NCBI GenBank assembly: GCA_030612185.1
Contig: JAUWOI010000100.1
Span: 1-10,834, forward strand
Reading direction: 5' to 3'
Source: Anaerolineae bacterium
Lineage (GTDB): Bacteria > Chloroflexota > Anaerolineae > B4-G1
DNA: 10,834 nt
The position numbers and the translations under genes are program-made. Below are positions 1 through 5,654 of the stretch, in pieces (position 1 is the first letter of the stretch; the number at the start of each line of letters is the position of its first letter). The notes under the pieces were generated by a model. That model saw nothing but the letters and a program-made list of their open reading frames with translations, was not told the origin of the DNA and did not search any database.

Positions 1-1
1 G

Positions 2-121
2 CACTACGGCATTTTCCATTTGGCTGAGTTTGCTGTGCTCGCGGGCCTGCGCCTCAAAGAGATCCCGCTTGAACTGGGAACTCCCGCTGACATCCTGGCG
101 AGATTTGACCTTGGCCCGTGA
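2..121 (+). CDS. C-terminal end of an unidentified protein (partial, runs off left edge)
   Basis: An open frame enters from the left edge and stops at TGA 119-121, giving 39 residues. It begins HYGIFHLAEFAVLAGLRL and ends ARFDLGP. The composition is normal for a folded protein (alternating hydrophobic and charged residues) and codons favour G or C in the third position, so I read it as the true tail of a gene whose body lies outside the window. I do not recognise the family. No terminator follows directly. Confidence 0.5.
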   Translation, partial: HYGIFHLAEFAVLAGLRLKEIPLELGTPADILARFDLGP

Positions 122-187
122 GCTTATATCATAATTTCAGGGCATGTTCATATTAGCAGCAGGCCATTTCATGGAGCGTGGCACAGG

Positions 188-209
188 GCGTGTCAAAGAG
201 CGTGTCAAA
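188..209. repeat. Short direct repeat, 10-bp unit
   Basis: The decamer GCGTGTCAAA occurs at 188-197 and again at 200-209, 12 bases apart, in a stretch with no gene. Its role is unknown; two copies could be a binding site or a replication-slippage product. Confidence 0.35.
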
Positions 210-297
210 TCCTGGCAGTGCTACTCAAGTGGGAGATGGACGACGCAGTCGCCATGATCCTCGGCTCACCACCAAGGACGAAAGTGAACCGAGAGTA

Positions 298-318
298 GGA
301 CAAGATGGCATCTTGTCC
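298..318. repeat. Near-perfect palindrome / hairpin in gene-free stretch
   Basis: The arm GGACAAGATG (298-307) is followed after one base by its exact reverse complement (309-318). As RNA this would fold as an 8-bp stem with a TGGCA loop. A broken T-rich stretch (TTGTTTT, 324-330) follows, so a weak terminator for the left-edge gene is possible, but the spacing is poor. It may instead be one of the dispersed palindromic elements of the genome. Confidence 0.5.
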
Positions 319-355
319 AACAGTTGTTTTCGGAGCAGCTATACCGTGGCCAAGA

Positions 356-394
356 ACGGCCGGCGATGGCCCAGAAGGCCGTACTGCCGGCCGT
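356..394. repeat. Second inverted repeat with nested hairpin
   Basis: ACGGCCGGC (356-364) pairs perfectly with GCCGGCCGT (386-394). The intervening 21 bases contain a smaller GGCC/GGCC stem (368-371 with 377-380), so the whole can form a branched or stacked hairpin. It lies only 37 bases after the palindrome at 298-318. Together they make 122-527 a palindrome-rich, apparently non-coding stretch; the overlapping open frames there have no convincing start, ribosome site or protein-like composition. Confidence 0.4.
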
Positions 395-445
395 GTCCTC
401 GCGCCCTGGCTTGGTACAGCTCTCCGCTGCAGGACTAGCCCGCGG

Positions 446-469
446 CCCTTCGACTCTGCTCAGGACAAG
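446..469 (+). repeat. Dispersed CCTTCGAC-type short repeat, copy 1
   Basis: A 24-base segment beginning CCCTTCGAC and containing GCTCAGG near its middle. A related copy lies at 3353-3376 in the opposite orientation. From memory, such repeats are scattered in high copy through many Chloroflexota genomes and leave telltale peptides such as SLSKG, RQAQG or FDSAQDK in predicted frames, which also appear here. The family link is recollection; the inverted second copy is seen directly. Confidence 0.6.
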
Positions 470-527
470 CCCCGCGCTTTTCGCTTGGCGGCACCGGTCG
501 TGGTGGGGGAAGCGGGGCGGCGTCCAG

Positions 528-555
528 TTGTGCAACTATTGGCTTTGGCTATAAT
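528..555 (+). promoter_or_regulatory. Probable sigma70-type promoter of the secreted-protein gene
   Basis: A perfect TATAAT lies at 550-555, with TTGTGC at 528-533 as a weak -35 (TTG core kept) and a 16-base spacer. Transcription would start near 562, giving a leader of about 97 bases that holds the hairpin at 595-620. The -35 region overlaps a small palindrome, GTTGTGCAAC (527-536), which could be an operator half-site pair. Confidence 0.5.
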
Positions 556-594
556 AGACCTGCCGCACGGTGCGTGGAGTCTGTGCAAGGGGAT

Positions 595-620
595 GTTAAG
601 CGACAAACCTGTCGCTTAAC
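595..620 (+). promoter_or_regulatory. Leader hairpin upstream of secreted-protein gene
   Basis: The 10-base arm GTTAAGCGAC (595-604) and its exact reverse complement (611-620) enclose the 6-base loop AAACCT. A further wobble pair and an A-T pair can extend it outward. It sits inside the predicted 5' leader, 28 bases before the ribosome site, and lacks a following T run, so it is not a classical terminator. It could stabilise the mRNA, be a DNA operator, or be a dispersed palindrome. Confidence 0.45.
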
Positions 621-658
621 GTGTGAGTTGGGTGGGCCTGCCGGACGAGGAGGGAGTT

Positions 659-2851
659 ATGAAAACACGTTGGTTCAGCCTATTGAGTTTAGTGGCGATC
701 CTGATCCTGCTTTTGCCGGGCGGGACGAGGTCCACGGCGGCCCAATCACGGCCGGTTGCACCTATAAATCAGACGAACCAGTCACCGCCAGCCGATGCAG
801 CGGTGTTGGCCCCCCAAAGCGACAGCACCTGGATCAACTACACCAACGGAAACTATGTGAACGCCCTGGCCGTGGAAGGTGACTACGTCTGGGCGGGCAC
901 AAGCGGCGGTGTGGTGCGCTGGAACCGAAGCGATGGTAGCTACGTCAAGTATACCACCACCGACGGACTGGCGGACAACGATGTCTGGGCCATCGCAGTG
1001 GACGGGGCAGGGCACATGTGGTTCGGCACCTGGGGCGGCGGCGTGAGCGAGTTTGACGGCAGCACTTGGACCACCTACACCACCGCCGACGGCCTGACGG
1101 ACAATCATGTCTCCGCCATCGCAGTGGACGGGGCGGGGCACTTGTGGTTCGGCACCTGGGGCGGCGTGAGCGAGTTCGTCCCAGGTGGGGAGGATGTCGC
1201 CAATCTAAGCGGAACTGTGATCGACGCGACGACGAACGATCCACTATCGGGCGTTCAAATCAGCATCAGTGGCCCATCTCAGGCAATCACGACCACCGCC
1301 GCAGGTGGATTGTATACTTTTGAGAATCTCCCGACAGGCGAATACCGGCTCGAGGCCAGCAAGGGTGGCTATGACACAGTCAGCACTCTGGTCCGCATTA
1401 TGACCGATACCGTCTATAATCCCCTAATGCGCCCGGCTCCTTCGTATGAGGATCTGGCAGGCCACTACGCCCCCGTGTGGTATCAGGATGTGGACGCTAC
1501 AGACCATGATGCTGACTATATCACCAACTTTGACTTTGATGGAAACTGGAATGGAGGTGACAACTGGCAGCACCAGAATGACCAAGAGCATCATCCTCTC
1601 GAGGCGTACATATACTATTCGGTCATTGAGACCGAATCACATTATTTTATCATGTATGCCGACTTTCATCCAAGAGATTGGGGCGGTGTGGGCCTAGAGT
1701 CGTGGTTCGAATGCATAGGGGAATACATCAGCCCTGACCCCGTATCCTCCAATACCTGCCACGAGAATGATATGGAAGGAGCACTGGTTGTCGTTAGGAA
1801 GGAAGATGGCAAGCCCTACGGGGAGTTTCACTTGATGGCGACTGTGTTTCACACAGGTTTCACCTTCTATTCAGATTCTGATGATGTGCAATTCTTCGAC
1901 GATACTCACCCGATGCTCTACGTTGAGCCCAAGGGTCACGGCGTGCAAGTGTACGACATCAGTCATTTTGAGGGCGACGGCGTAGTCATATATGTCTATG
2001 AGGCGGGAAACGCGGGAGTACCACCAGCCTTCTTGCCGGGCACATGGCAGACTGTCAAGTATGACATGAAATACATCAAGGACGTCCTATGGGCGCGCTG
2101 TCACGACTTTATGCTATCCGAGTTTTCCGAACGAACTTACAAGGCGTGGGGGCTGTTTGAAGAAGACGAGTTATCCTTTCCTGTCGTTGGAGCCCGTCCG
2201 CCTTGGGGTTGGGGAGGAGCGGAGGCATGGATGCCCATTATCGTCATAAACAGTCTATTCCAAGATCCTGCCCATATCATCCCCAGGGAACTGGATGGGC
2301 TAGACATGGGCATTTGGTCCTATGAATACATCTACAACCCATACCTTGCGGTTAAAATCGTGATCTCGCTGCTCGGTGGGTCGTTGACCTCCAACGATGG
2401 AAGCACCGAGGTGAGGATGCCAGCGGGAATCACCACCAGTTCGATCAAGGTCACTCATACACCTTTGGTTGACGACGGCAGCAGCGTGGCTAGTAGTGAC
2501 TCGATCCAGGTTGGGTCCGCATCTCAAACCGCCATGTCAACAGGCGATCTATCTAACGTTAGTCACGGCTTTGAGATTACCGCCGAGTTCCTGGATACAG
2601 GATTGCCTGTCACGAGTCTCCAGAAGCCCTACGAGATCACCTTTCGGTATAGTGATGATGAGGCTACGAACGTTTTTGAGGACAGTCTAGCCCTCTACTG
2701 GTGGGATGGAAGCGAATGGGTTGCCGAGCCAACGAGTGTGGTGGATGAAGCAAACAACACGGTCACAGCAATGCCTGGACACCTGGGGATCTTTGCTGTT
2801 TTGGGAACTCCCAAAACAACGCTCTACCTCCCGCTGGTGTTGCGCAATTAG
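659..2851 (+). CDS. Secreted mosaic protein: beta-propeller blades, carboxypeptidase-regulatory-like domain, HENDMEG domain, YLPLVLRN tail
   Basis: This 730-residue protein is exported and probably acts at the cell surface or outside; no catalytic role can be assigned. The start ATG is chosen because AGGAGG (648-653) sits 5 bases upstream and the first residues form a classical signal peptide (MKTRWF, hydrophobic LLSLVAILILLL, cleavage near TAAQ). Residues about 55-176 hold roughly three Reg_prop-type beta-propeller blades (DGLADN...GHMWFGTWGGG). Residues about 181-260 look like a carboxypeptidase regulatory-like beta-sandwich (LSGTVIDATT, GEYRLEASKGGY). Residues about 262-575 form a Trp/Tyr/His-rich domain starting HYAPVWYQDVD and containing HENDMEG (368-374), known to me only from uncharacterised secreted proteins. 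Residues about 577-715 resemble a ZU5-like sandwich ending GIFAVLG. The tail YLPLVLRN recalls a C-terminal signature of Chloroflexota secreted proteins. A full propeller needs more blades than are present. The gene stands alone. Confidence 0.85.
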   Translation: MKTRWFSLLSLVAILILLLPGGTRSTAAQSRPVAPINQTNQSPPADAAVLAPQSDSTWINYTNGNYVNALAVEGDYVWAGTSGGVVRWNRSDGSYVKYTTTDGLADNDVWAIAVDGAGHMWFGTWGGGVSEFDGSTWTTYTTADGLTDNHVSAIAVDGAGHLWFGTWGGVSEFVPGGEDVANLSGTVIDATTNDPLSGVQISISGPSQAITTTAAGGLYTFENLPTGEYRLEASKGGYDTVSTLVRIMTDTVYNPLMRPAPSYEDLAGHYAPVWYQDVDATDHDADYITNFDFDGNWNGGDNWQHQNDQEHHPLEAYIYYSVIETESHYFIMYADFHPRDWGGVGLESWFECIGEYISPDPVSSNTCHENDMEGALVVVRKEDGKPYGEFHLMATVFHTGFTFYSDSDDVQFFDDTHPMLYVEPKGHGVQVYDISHFEGDGVVIYVYEAGNAGVPPAFLPGTWQTVKYDMKYIKDVLWARCHDFMLSEFSERTYKAWGLFEEDELSFPVVGARPPWGWGGAEAWMPIIVINSLFQDPAHIIPRELDGLDMGIWSYEYIYNPYLAVKIVISLLGGSLTSNDGSTEVRMPAGITTSSIKVTHTPLVDDGSSVASSDSIQVGSASQTAMSTGDLSNVSHGFEITAEFLDTGLPVTSLQKPYEITFRYSDDEATNVFEDSLALYWWDGSEWVAEPTSVVDEANNTVTAMPGHLGIFAVLGTPKTTLYLPLVLRN
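950..1187 (+). repeat. 126-bp tandem repeat coding for propeller blades
   Basis: Two consecutive units with a 126-base (42-codon) period lie inside the secreted-protein gene. 989-1052 and 1115-1178 are nearly identical in DNA, differing by a few bases and by one glycine codon lost in the second unit. This DNA-level identity points to recent duplication of a blade. The preceding blade (about 839-949) is more diverged. Confidence 0.75.
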
Positions 2852-2880
2852 AGAGTTCCAGAATTTAAATTGTCCCAGAA

Positions 2881-2992
2881 TGGGGCGTTGAAACACCCCA
2901 CTGATACTGCGAAACCCGTTAAAACGGGTTAAAAAGGTGCTTTCAGTGCGTTTTAACGCACTTGCTGTATCAGACGATGATTTCAATCATCG
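2881..2992. repeat. Cluster of four evenly spaced short palindromes
   Basis: Four inverted repeats follow the secreted-protein gene: 2881-2900 (TGGGG/CCCCA with one internal mismatch), 2913-2930 (AACCCGTT/AACGGGTT), 2945-2962 (AGTGCGTT/AACGCACT) and 2975-2992 (CGATGATT/AATCATCG). Their centres lie 31, 32 and 30 bases apart, and three of the four have A/T-rich loops of the TTAA kind. The arms differ from one hairpin to the next, so what is kept is spacing and symmetry, not sequence. None is followed by a clean T run on the plus strand. One or more may still protect the upstream mRNA 3' end or end transcription. A structured RNA or REP-like element is an alternative. Confidence 0.6.
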
Positions 2993-3025
2993 GGCCTTTG
3001 GGATAGTTATTTTTCTGGAATAGCC

Positions 3026-3263
3026 CAACCCCTGTTCCAGGCCCTTGTCTCCACCGGCCTCGTCGTCCCGGCCCAGTTAATGTCCGGGCTATCCTCCACA
3101 AAGACGACCTACGGCAGCGAGCAAGTATTACGACCACATCGCCTGGTTCATGGGCGGCCTGGATCTGAACTATAACGACCGCGCCGGGGTGATTGATTTC
3201 ACCGGCGCGGTCTACCAGGGCCTCACCTTGCGGCAGATGTCGTACCGCGTCTCGGATCACCTC
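3026..3263 (+). pseudogene. Frameshifted C-terminal remnant of an endonuclease/exonuclease/phosphatase-family gene
   Basis: Two plus-strand frames read as one protein tail. The first (3026-3118) gives QPLFQALVSTGLVVPAQL and ends TKTTYGS. The second (3120-3263) gives SKYYDHIAWFMGG, then NYNDRAGVIDFTGAVYQG and MSYRVSDHL. KYYDHIAWF and the final Y-R-V-S-D-H are typical of the C-terminal part of DNase I-like hydrolases of the EEP superfamily, whose SDH carries catalytic Asp and His. One extra base near 3119 separates the two frames. Similarity stops right after SDHL, where the usual closing strand (P-L-W-V-E-F type) is missing. There is no start, and the N-terminal two thirds are absent, so this is a relic. 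Family call from motif memory. Confidence 0.65.
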
Positions 3264-3352
3264 GGCGTCGGGGCTGCGGCCCAGGTCCTGACCGAACTGG
3301 GTGGCCAGGTAAATGGCGGCGTAGTGCTTGCGGAAGCGCGGGGCGGCGGGCG
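3264..3352. other. Unassigned segment between EEP relic and dispersed repeat
   Basis: Between the end of EEP similarity and the repeat at 3353, the plus-strand frame loses protein character. One minus-strand frame (about 3345-3250) has strongly G/C-ending codons and reads KHYAAIYLATQFGQDLG, which looks protein-like. It lacks a start and runs into antisense of the EEP relic. I cannot name it; it may be a scrap of another minus-strand gene joined here by rearrangement. Confidence 0.25.
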
Positions 3353-3376
3353 CTTTGCCCTGAGCCTGTCGAAGGG
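3353..3376 (-). repeat. Dispersed CCTTCGAC-type short repeat, copy 2 (inverted)
   Basis: Read on the minus strand, the segment begins CCCTTCGAC and continues AGGCTCAGGGCAAAG. It matches the copy at 446-469 apart from one indel-like shift and a few substitutions, in opposite orientation. The pair therefore forms a loose inverted repeat around the secreted-protein gene and the EEP relic. It sits just before the restriction-modification promoter, at the edge of the AT-richer segment. Confidence 0.6.
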
Positions 3377-3384
3377 GCGTTCGT

Positions 3385-3412
3385 TTGTAAAAGCGCCGCT
3401 GTCGGGTATAAT
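3385..3412 (+). promoter_or_regulatory. Probable sigma70-type promoter of the restriction-modification pair
   Basis: TATAAT is perfect at 3407-3412. TTGTAA at 3385-3390 matches four of six -35 positions, with a 16-base spacer. Transcription would begin near 3419, about 29 bases before the ATG. This rules out the alternative TTG start at 3412, which lies inside the promoter. No control-protein (C-box) repeats are evident. Confidence 0.6.
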
Positions 3413-3447
3413 TGGGACGAGCCACCTTGATCAAGGAGAAAAGGCAA

Positions 3448-4101
3448 ATGGAGCCAAACCTGACTTTGGATTCGCTACTTCAAGAGGCAAGTACATTCTC
3501 CCAGATGGAATCCAGCCATTCTGAACCCACCATTTATGGGATCACAGACGGTAAGTCTATTGGGACGTACTTTGAGCACAAGTTCCGGGATTATCTCAGT
3601 GCAAGGTACTCGTACGAAGAAGGCAGCGCAGCGAAAGGTATTGATTTCCCTGGTCTGCAAGTGGACATGAAAGTCACTCGTATAACACAACCGCAGTCAT
3701 CGTGCCCGTATAAGTCGGCCAAGCAGAAGGTATATGGCTTGGGCTACTCTCTGTTAGTGTTCGTTTACAACAAGATTGATGATCCAGAAACCCAGATGGG
3801 CAGACTGGACATACTTCACACAGTTTTTGTAGATGAACACAGAACGGCTGACTTCCAAACAACGACAGGAATGCTGCAGATTATCGAAAACGATGGTAAC
3901 GTGGACGATCTTATGGCCTTCATGAGAGACAGAAATCTGCCTGTTGATGATATTCAAGCGTTGGCACTGGCTGAAGAGATATTGCAAAACTCTCCCAGGA
4001 TAGGCTATCTGACCATCTCCAACGCACTGCAATGGAGGCTTCAATATCGTCGGGTAATCGAGAAAGCTGGCAAGGTAGATGGCATCTTGCGAGTCCGGTG
4101 A
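3448..4101 (+). CDS. Probable Type II restriction endonuclease, PD-(D/E)XK-like
   Basis: A cytoplasmic protein of 217 residues, predicted to cut DNA at a specific site that the downstream methyltransferase protects. Residues 64-75 read GIDFPGLQVDMK: an acidic residue (D66), a short hydrophobic strand, then D-x-K (D73, K75), the arrangement of PD-(D/E)XK nuclease cores. E43, in the helix SIGTYFEHKFRDYL, could be the supporting acidic residue that such folds often place upstream. Soon after come a polar S-A-K-Q-K stretch and a core strand (YSLLVFVYNK). I cannot assign the cut site. The ATG at 3448 is preferred because AAGGAG (3433-3438) lies 9 bases upstream and downstream of the predicted transcription start. 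The gene runs directly into the methyltransferase gene, a usual Type II layout. Base composition is AT-richer than the flanks. Function rests on motif plus neighbour, not on clear family recognition. Confidence 0.7.
   Translation: MEPNLTLDSLLQEASTFSQMESSHSEPTIYGITDGKSIGTYFEHKFRDYLSARYSYEEGSAAKGIDFPGLQVDMKVTRITQPQSSCPYKSAKQKVYGLGYSLLVFVYNKIDDPETQMGRLDILHTVFVDEHRTADFQTTTGMLQIIENDGNVDDLMAFMRDRNLPVDDIQALALAEEILQNSPRIGYLTISNALQWRLQYRRVIEKAGKVDGILRVR
4097..4101 (+). promoter_or_regulatory. Ribosome site GGTGA overlapping the endonuclease stop codon
   Basis: GGTGA can pair with the 3' end of 16S rRNA and lies 5 bases before ATG 4107. Its last three bases are the endonuclease stop TGA (4099-4101), so ribosomes ending on the first gene are placed to reinitiate on the second. 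This favours ATG 4107 over in-frame GTG 4098 and over ATG 4032 within the endonuclease gene. Confidence 0.5.
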
Positions 4102-4106
4102 ATAAC

Positions 4107-5654
4107 ATGCGTGCAAGAAGGAACAGCCGGAAGATAGAGTTTGGGGATTTTCAAACCCCAATCGGGCTATCGAGAAAGATCTGTGATTTTCTGTTTGCAC
4201 AAGGGGTAAGACCTTCTTCCATTCTAGAACCTACCTGCGGAGAAGGAAGCTTCCTGCTGTCAGCACTAGGGCGTTTCACGTCCGCGGCCAAAGTGATTGG
4301 TATTGATATAAACCCCGATTACGTCAGGCAAGCCGAAAACAAACTAGCGACGCAGACAGATTCCAGTAAAGTAAAAGTCCGTCAAGGCGACTTTTTTGAT
4401 ATAGAGTGGGAAAGAATACTAGATGAACTACCAGAGCCTATCCTTATCATTGGCAACCCTCCTTGGGTAACTAACTCGGAGCTGGCAAGCTTGGGCAGCC
4501 AGAATCTCCCTGAAAAAACAAACTTTCGGAATCTTTCTGGACTTGACGCTGTAACAGGTAGGAGCAACTTTGACATATCAGAATGGATGCTGCTCCACAT
4601 CTTGGAGCGGATTGATGGTCGTAATGCGACGTTAGCTATGCTTTGTAAAACTACCGTTGCGCGCAAGGTCCTCGTTCACGCATGGCGGCAAGACATTCGG
4701 CTGGGACGCTGCCGCATCTACCTTATCAATGCTCAAAAGGCTTTTGGAGCCTCTGTAGATGCTTGTTTGTTGTTTTGCGATACCACGAGTGAAGAACAAG
4801 GCCGAATCTGTGATGTCTACAGCGACATTTCTGAGCAGGCATATAAAACAACATTCGGTTTCAGAGATGATCAGTTAATTGCAAGAGTCGAGTATTATGA
4901 GCGATGGAAGCACCTTGTAGGTGAGGTGCGTTACCGGTGGCGGTCAGGTATAAAACACGACTGCTCGAAAGTTATGGAACTCAGGAAGGAGGAGCACGGC
5001 TACAGAAACAAATTGGGGGAACTAGATGACTTGGAAGACACGTATATTTACCCAATGCTCAAAAGTTCTGATATTGCAAAGAAGAGAACTCCTCAACCGT
5101 CAAGATGGATGTTAGTCACGCAGAGAACCGTTGGGGAAAGCACTATTCCCATCAAGTATAAAGCTCCCAAGACATGGGCCTATCTCGACGACCACGGTGA
5201 ATTATTCGCCAAAAGAAAAAGCTCGGTTTACAAAAACCGTCCTCGCTTCTCTATTTTCGGCGTAGGCGAATACTCCTTTGCGCCCTGGAAAGTCGCGATA
5301 TCTGGTCTGTACAAAAGATTGCACTTTGCCATAGTTGGTCCACACGCTGGAAAACCTGTCGTATTTGACGATACTTGCAATTTCATTCCATGCCAAGGCG
5401 AAAAAGAGGCTCGATACCTGGCAGGGCTGCTAAACTCGCAAGTCGCTAAGCAATTCTTTGGATCTTTTATCTTCTGGGATGCGAAAAGGCCCATCACGAT
5501 TGGCATTCTGAAGCGATTAGATCTGCTCGCGCTCGCCAGAGAATTAGGCACTGAAGACACAGCAAGAAGCTTCTTGTCCAACAAAGCATCATCTAACCTA
5601 TCCCCCAAGCAATTGGCTTTGTTCACGCAGGCTGGGCTGCCACTGCCGCGCTGA
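4107..5654 (+). CDS. N6-adenine DNA methyltransferase of a Type II restriction-modification system (gamma type, TaqI/Eco57I-like)
   Basis: Transfers a methyl group from S-adenosylmethionine to adenine N6 in the recognition site, shielding host DNA from the upstream endonuclease. The 515-residue protein opens with FGDFQTP, typical of this group. The SAM-binding motif I is LEPTCGEGSFL (40-50), and the catalytic motif IV is NPPW (117-120). Motif order I before IV in the N-terminal third, followed by a long C-terminal half (about 260-515) that would carry the target-recognition domain, fits the gamma class such as M.TaqI. A single recognition domain and no specificity subunit nearby argue against Type I. 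Start ATG 4107 is chosen from the GGTGA site; GTG 4098, overlapping the upstream stop, would add three residues. The 3' end overlaps the convergent broken gene by 32 bases. One sample line, 4501-4560, counts 24 G/C in 60, against 38 in 60 for 6541-6600, consistent with horizontal arrival. Confidence 0.9.
   Translation: MRARRNSRKIEFGDFQTPIGLSRKICDFLFAQGVRPSSILEPTCGEGSFLLSALGRFTSAAKVIGIDINPDYVRQAENKLATQTDSSKVKVRQGDFFDIEWERILDELPEPILIIGNPPWVTNSELASLGSQNLPEKTNFRNLSGLDAVTGRSNFDISEWMLLHILERIDGRNATLAMLCKTTVARKVLVHAWRQDIRLGRCRIYLINAQKAFGASVDACLLFCDTTSEEQGRICDVYSDISEQAYKTTFGFRDDQLIARVEYYERWKHLVGEVRYRWRSGIKHDCSKVMELRKEEHGYRNKLGELDDLEDTYIYPMLKSSDIAKKRTPQPSRWMLVTQRTVGESTIPIKYKAPKTWAYLDDHGELFAKRKSSVYKNRPRFSIFGVGEYSFAPWKVAISGLYKRLHFAIVGPHAGKPVVFDDTCNFIPCQGEKEARYLAGLLNSQVAKQFFGSFIFWDAKRPITIGILKRLDLLALARELGTEDTARSFLSNKASSNLSPKQLALFTQAGLPLPR

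Noticed and set aside
178..619. Several overlapping small open frames of 76-104 codons
   Set aside because: They cross palindromes and the dispersed repeat, overlap one another in different frames and strands, and show no start context or protein-like pattern.
2913..2962. Classical rho-independent terminator after the secreted-protein gene
   Set aside because: The stems are suitable but no T run follows them on the plus strand; listed as palindromes instead.
2881..2992. Evenly spaced repeats as a CRISPR array
   Set aside because: The four palindromes differ in sequence; no direct repeat of 23-40 bases recurs and no cas genes are present.
2970..3434. 154-residue minus-strand open frame
   Set aside because: It is largely antisense to the EEP-nuclease relic, runs through the dispersed repeat, and has low-complexity R/G/P stretches and no ribosome site.
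3412..3447. Upstream TTG start for the endonuclease
   Set aside because: TTG 3412 overlaps the -10 box and precedes the predicted transcript start; ATG 3448 has a suitably placed AAGGAG.
4032..4106. Longer methyltransferase start at ATG 4032
   Set aside because: The extra 25 residues are an out-of-frame reading of the endonuclease 3' end and lack family character; GGTGA supports ATG 4107.
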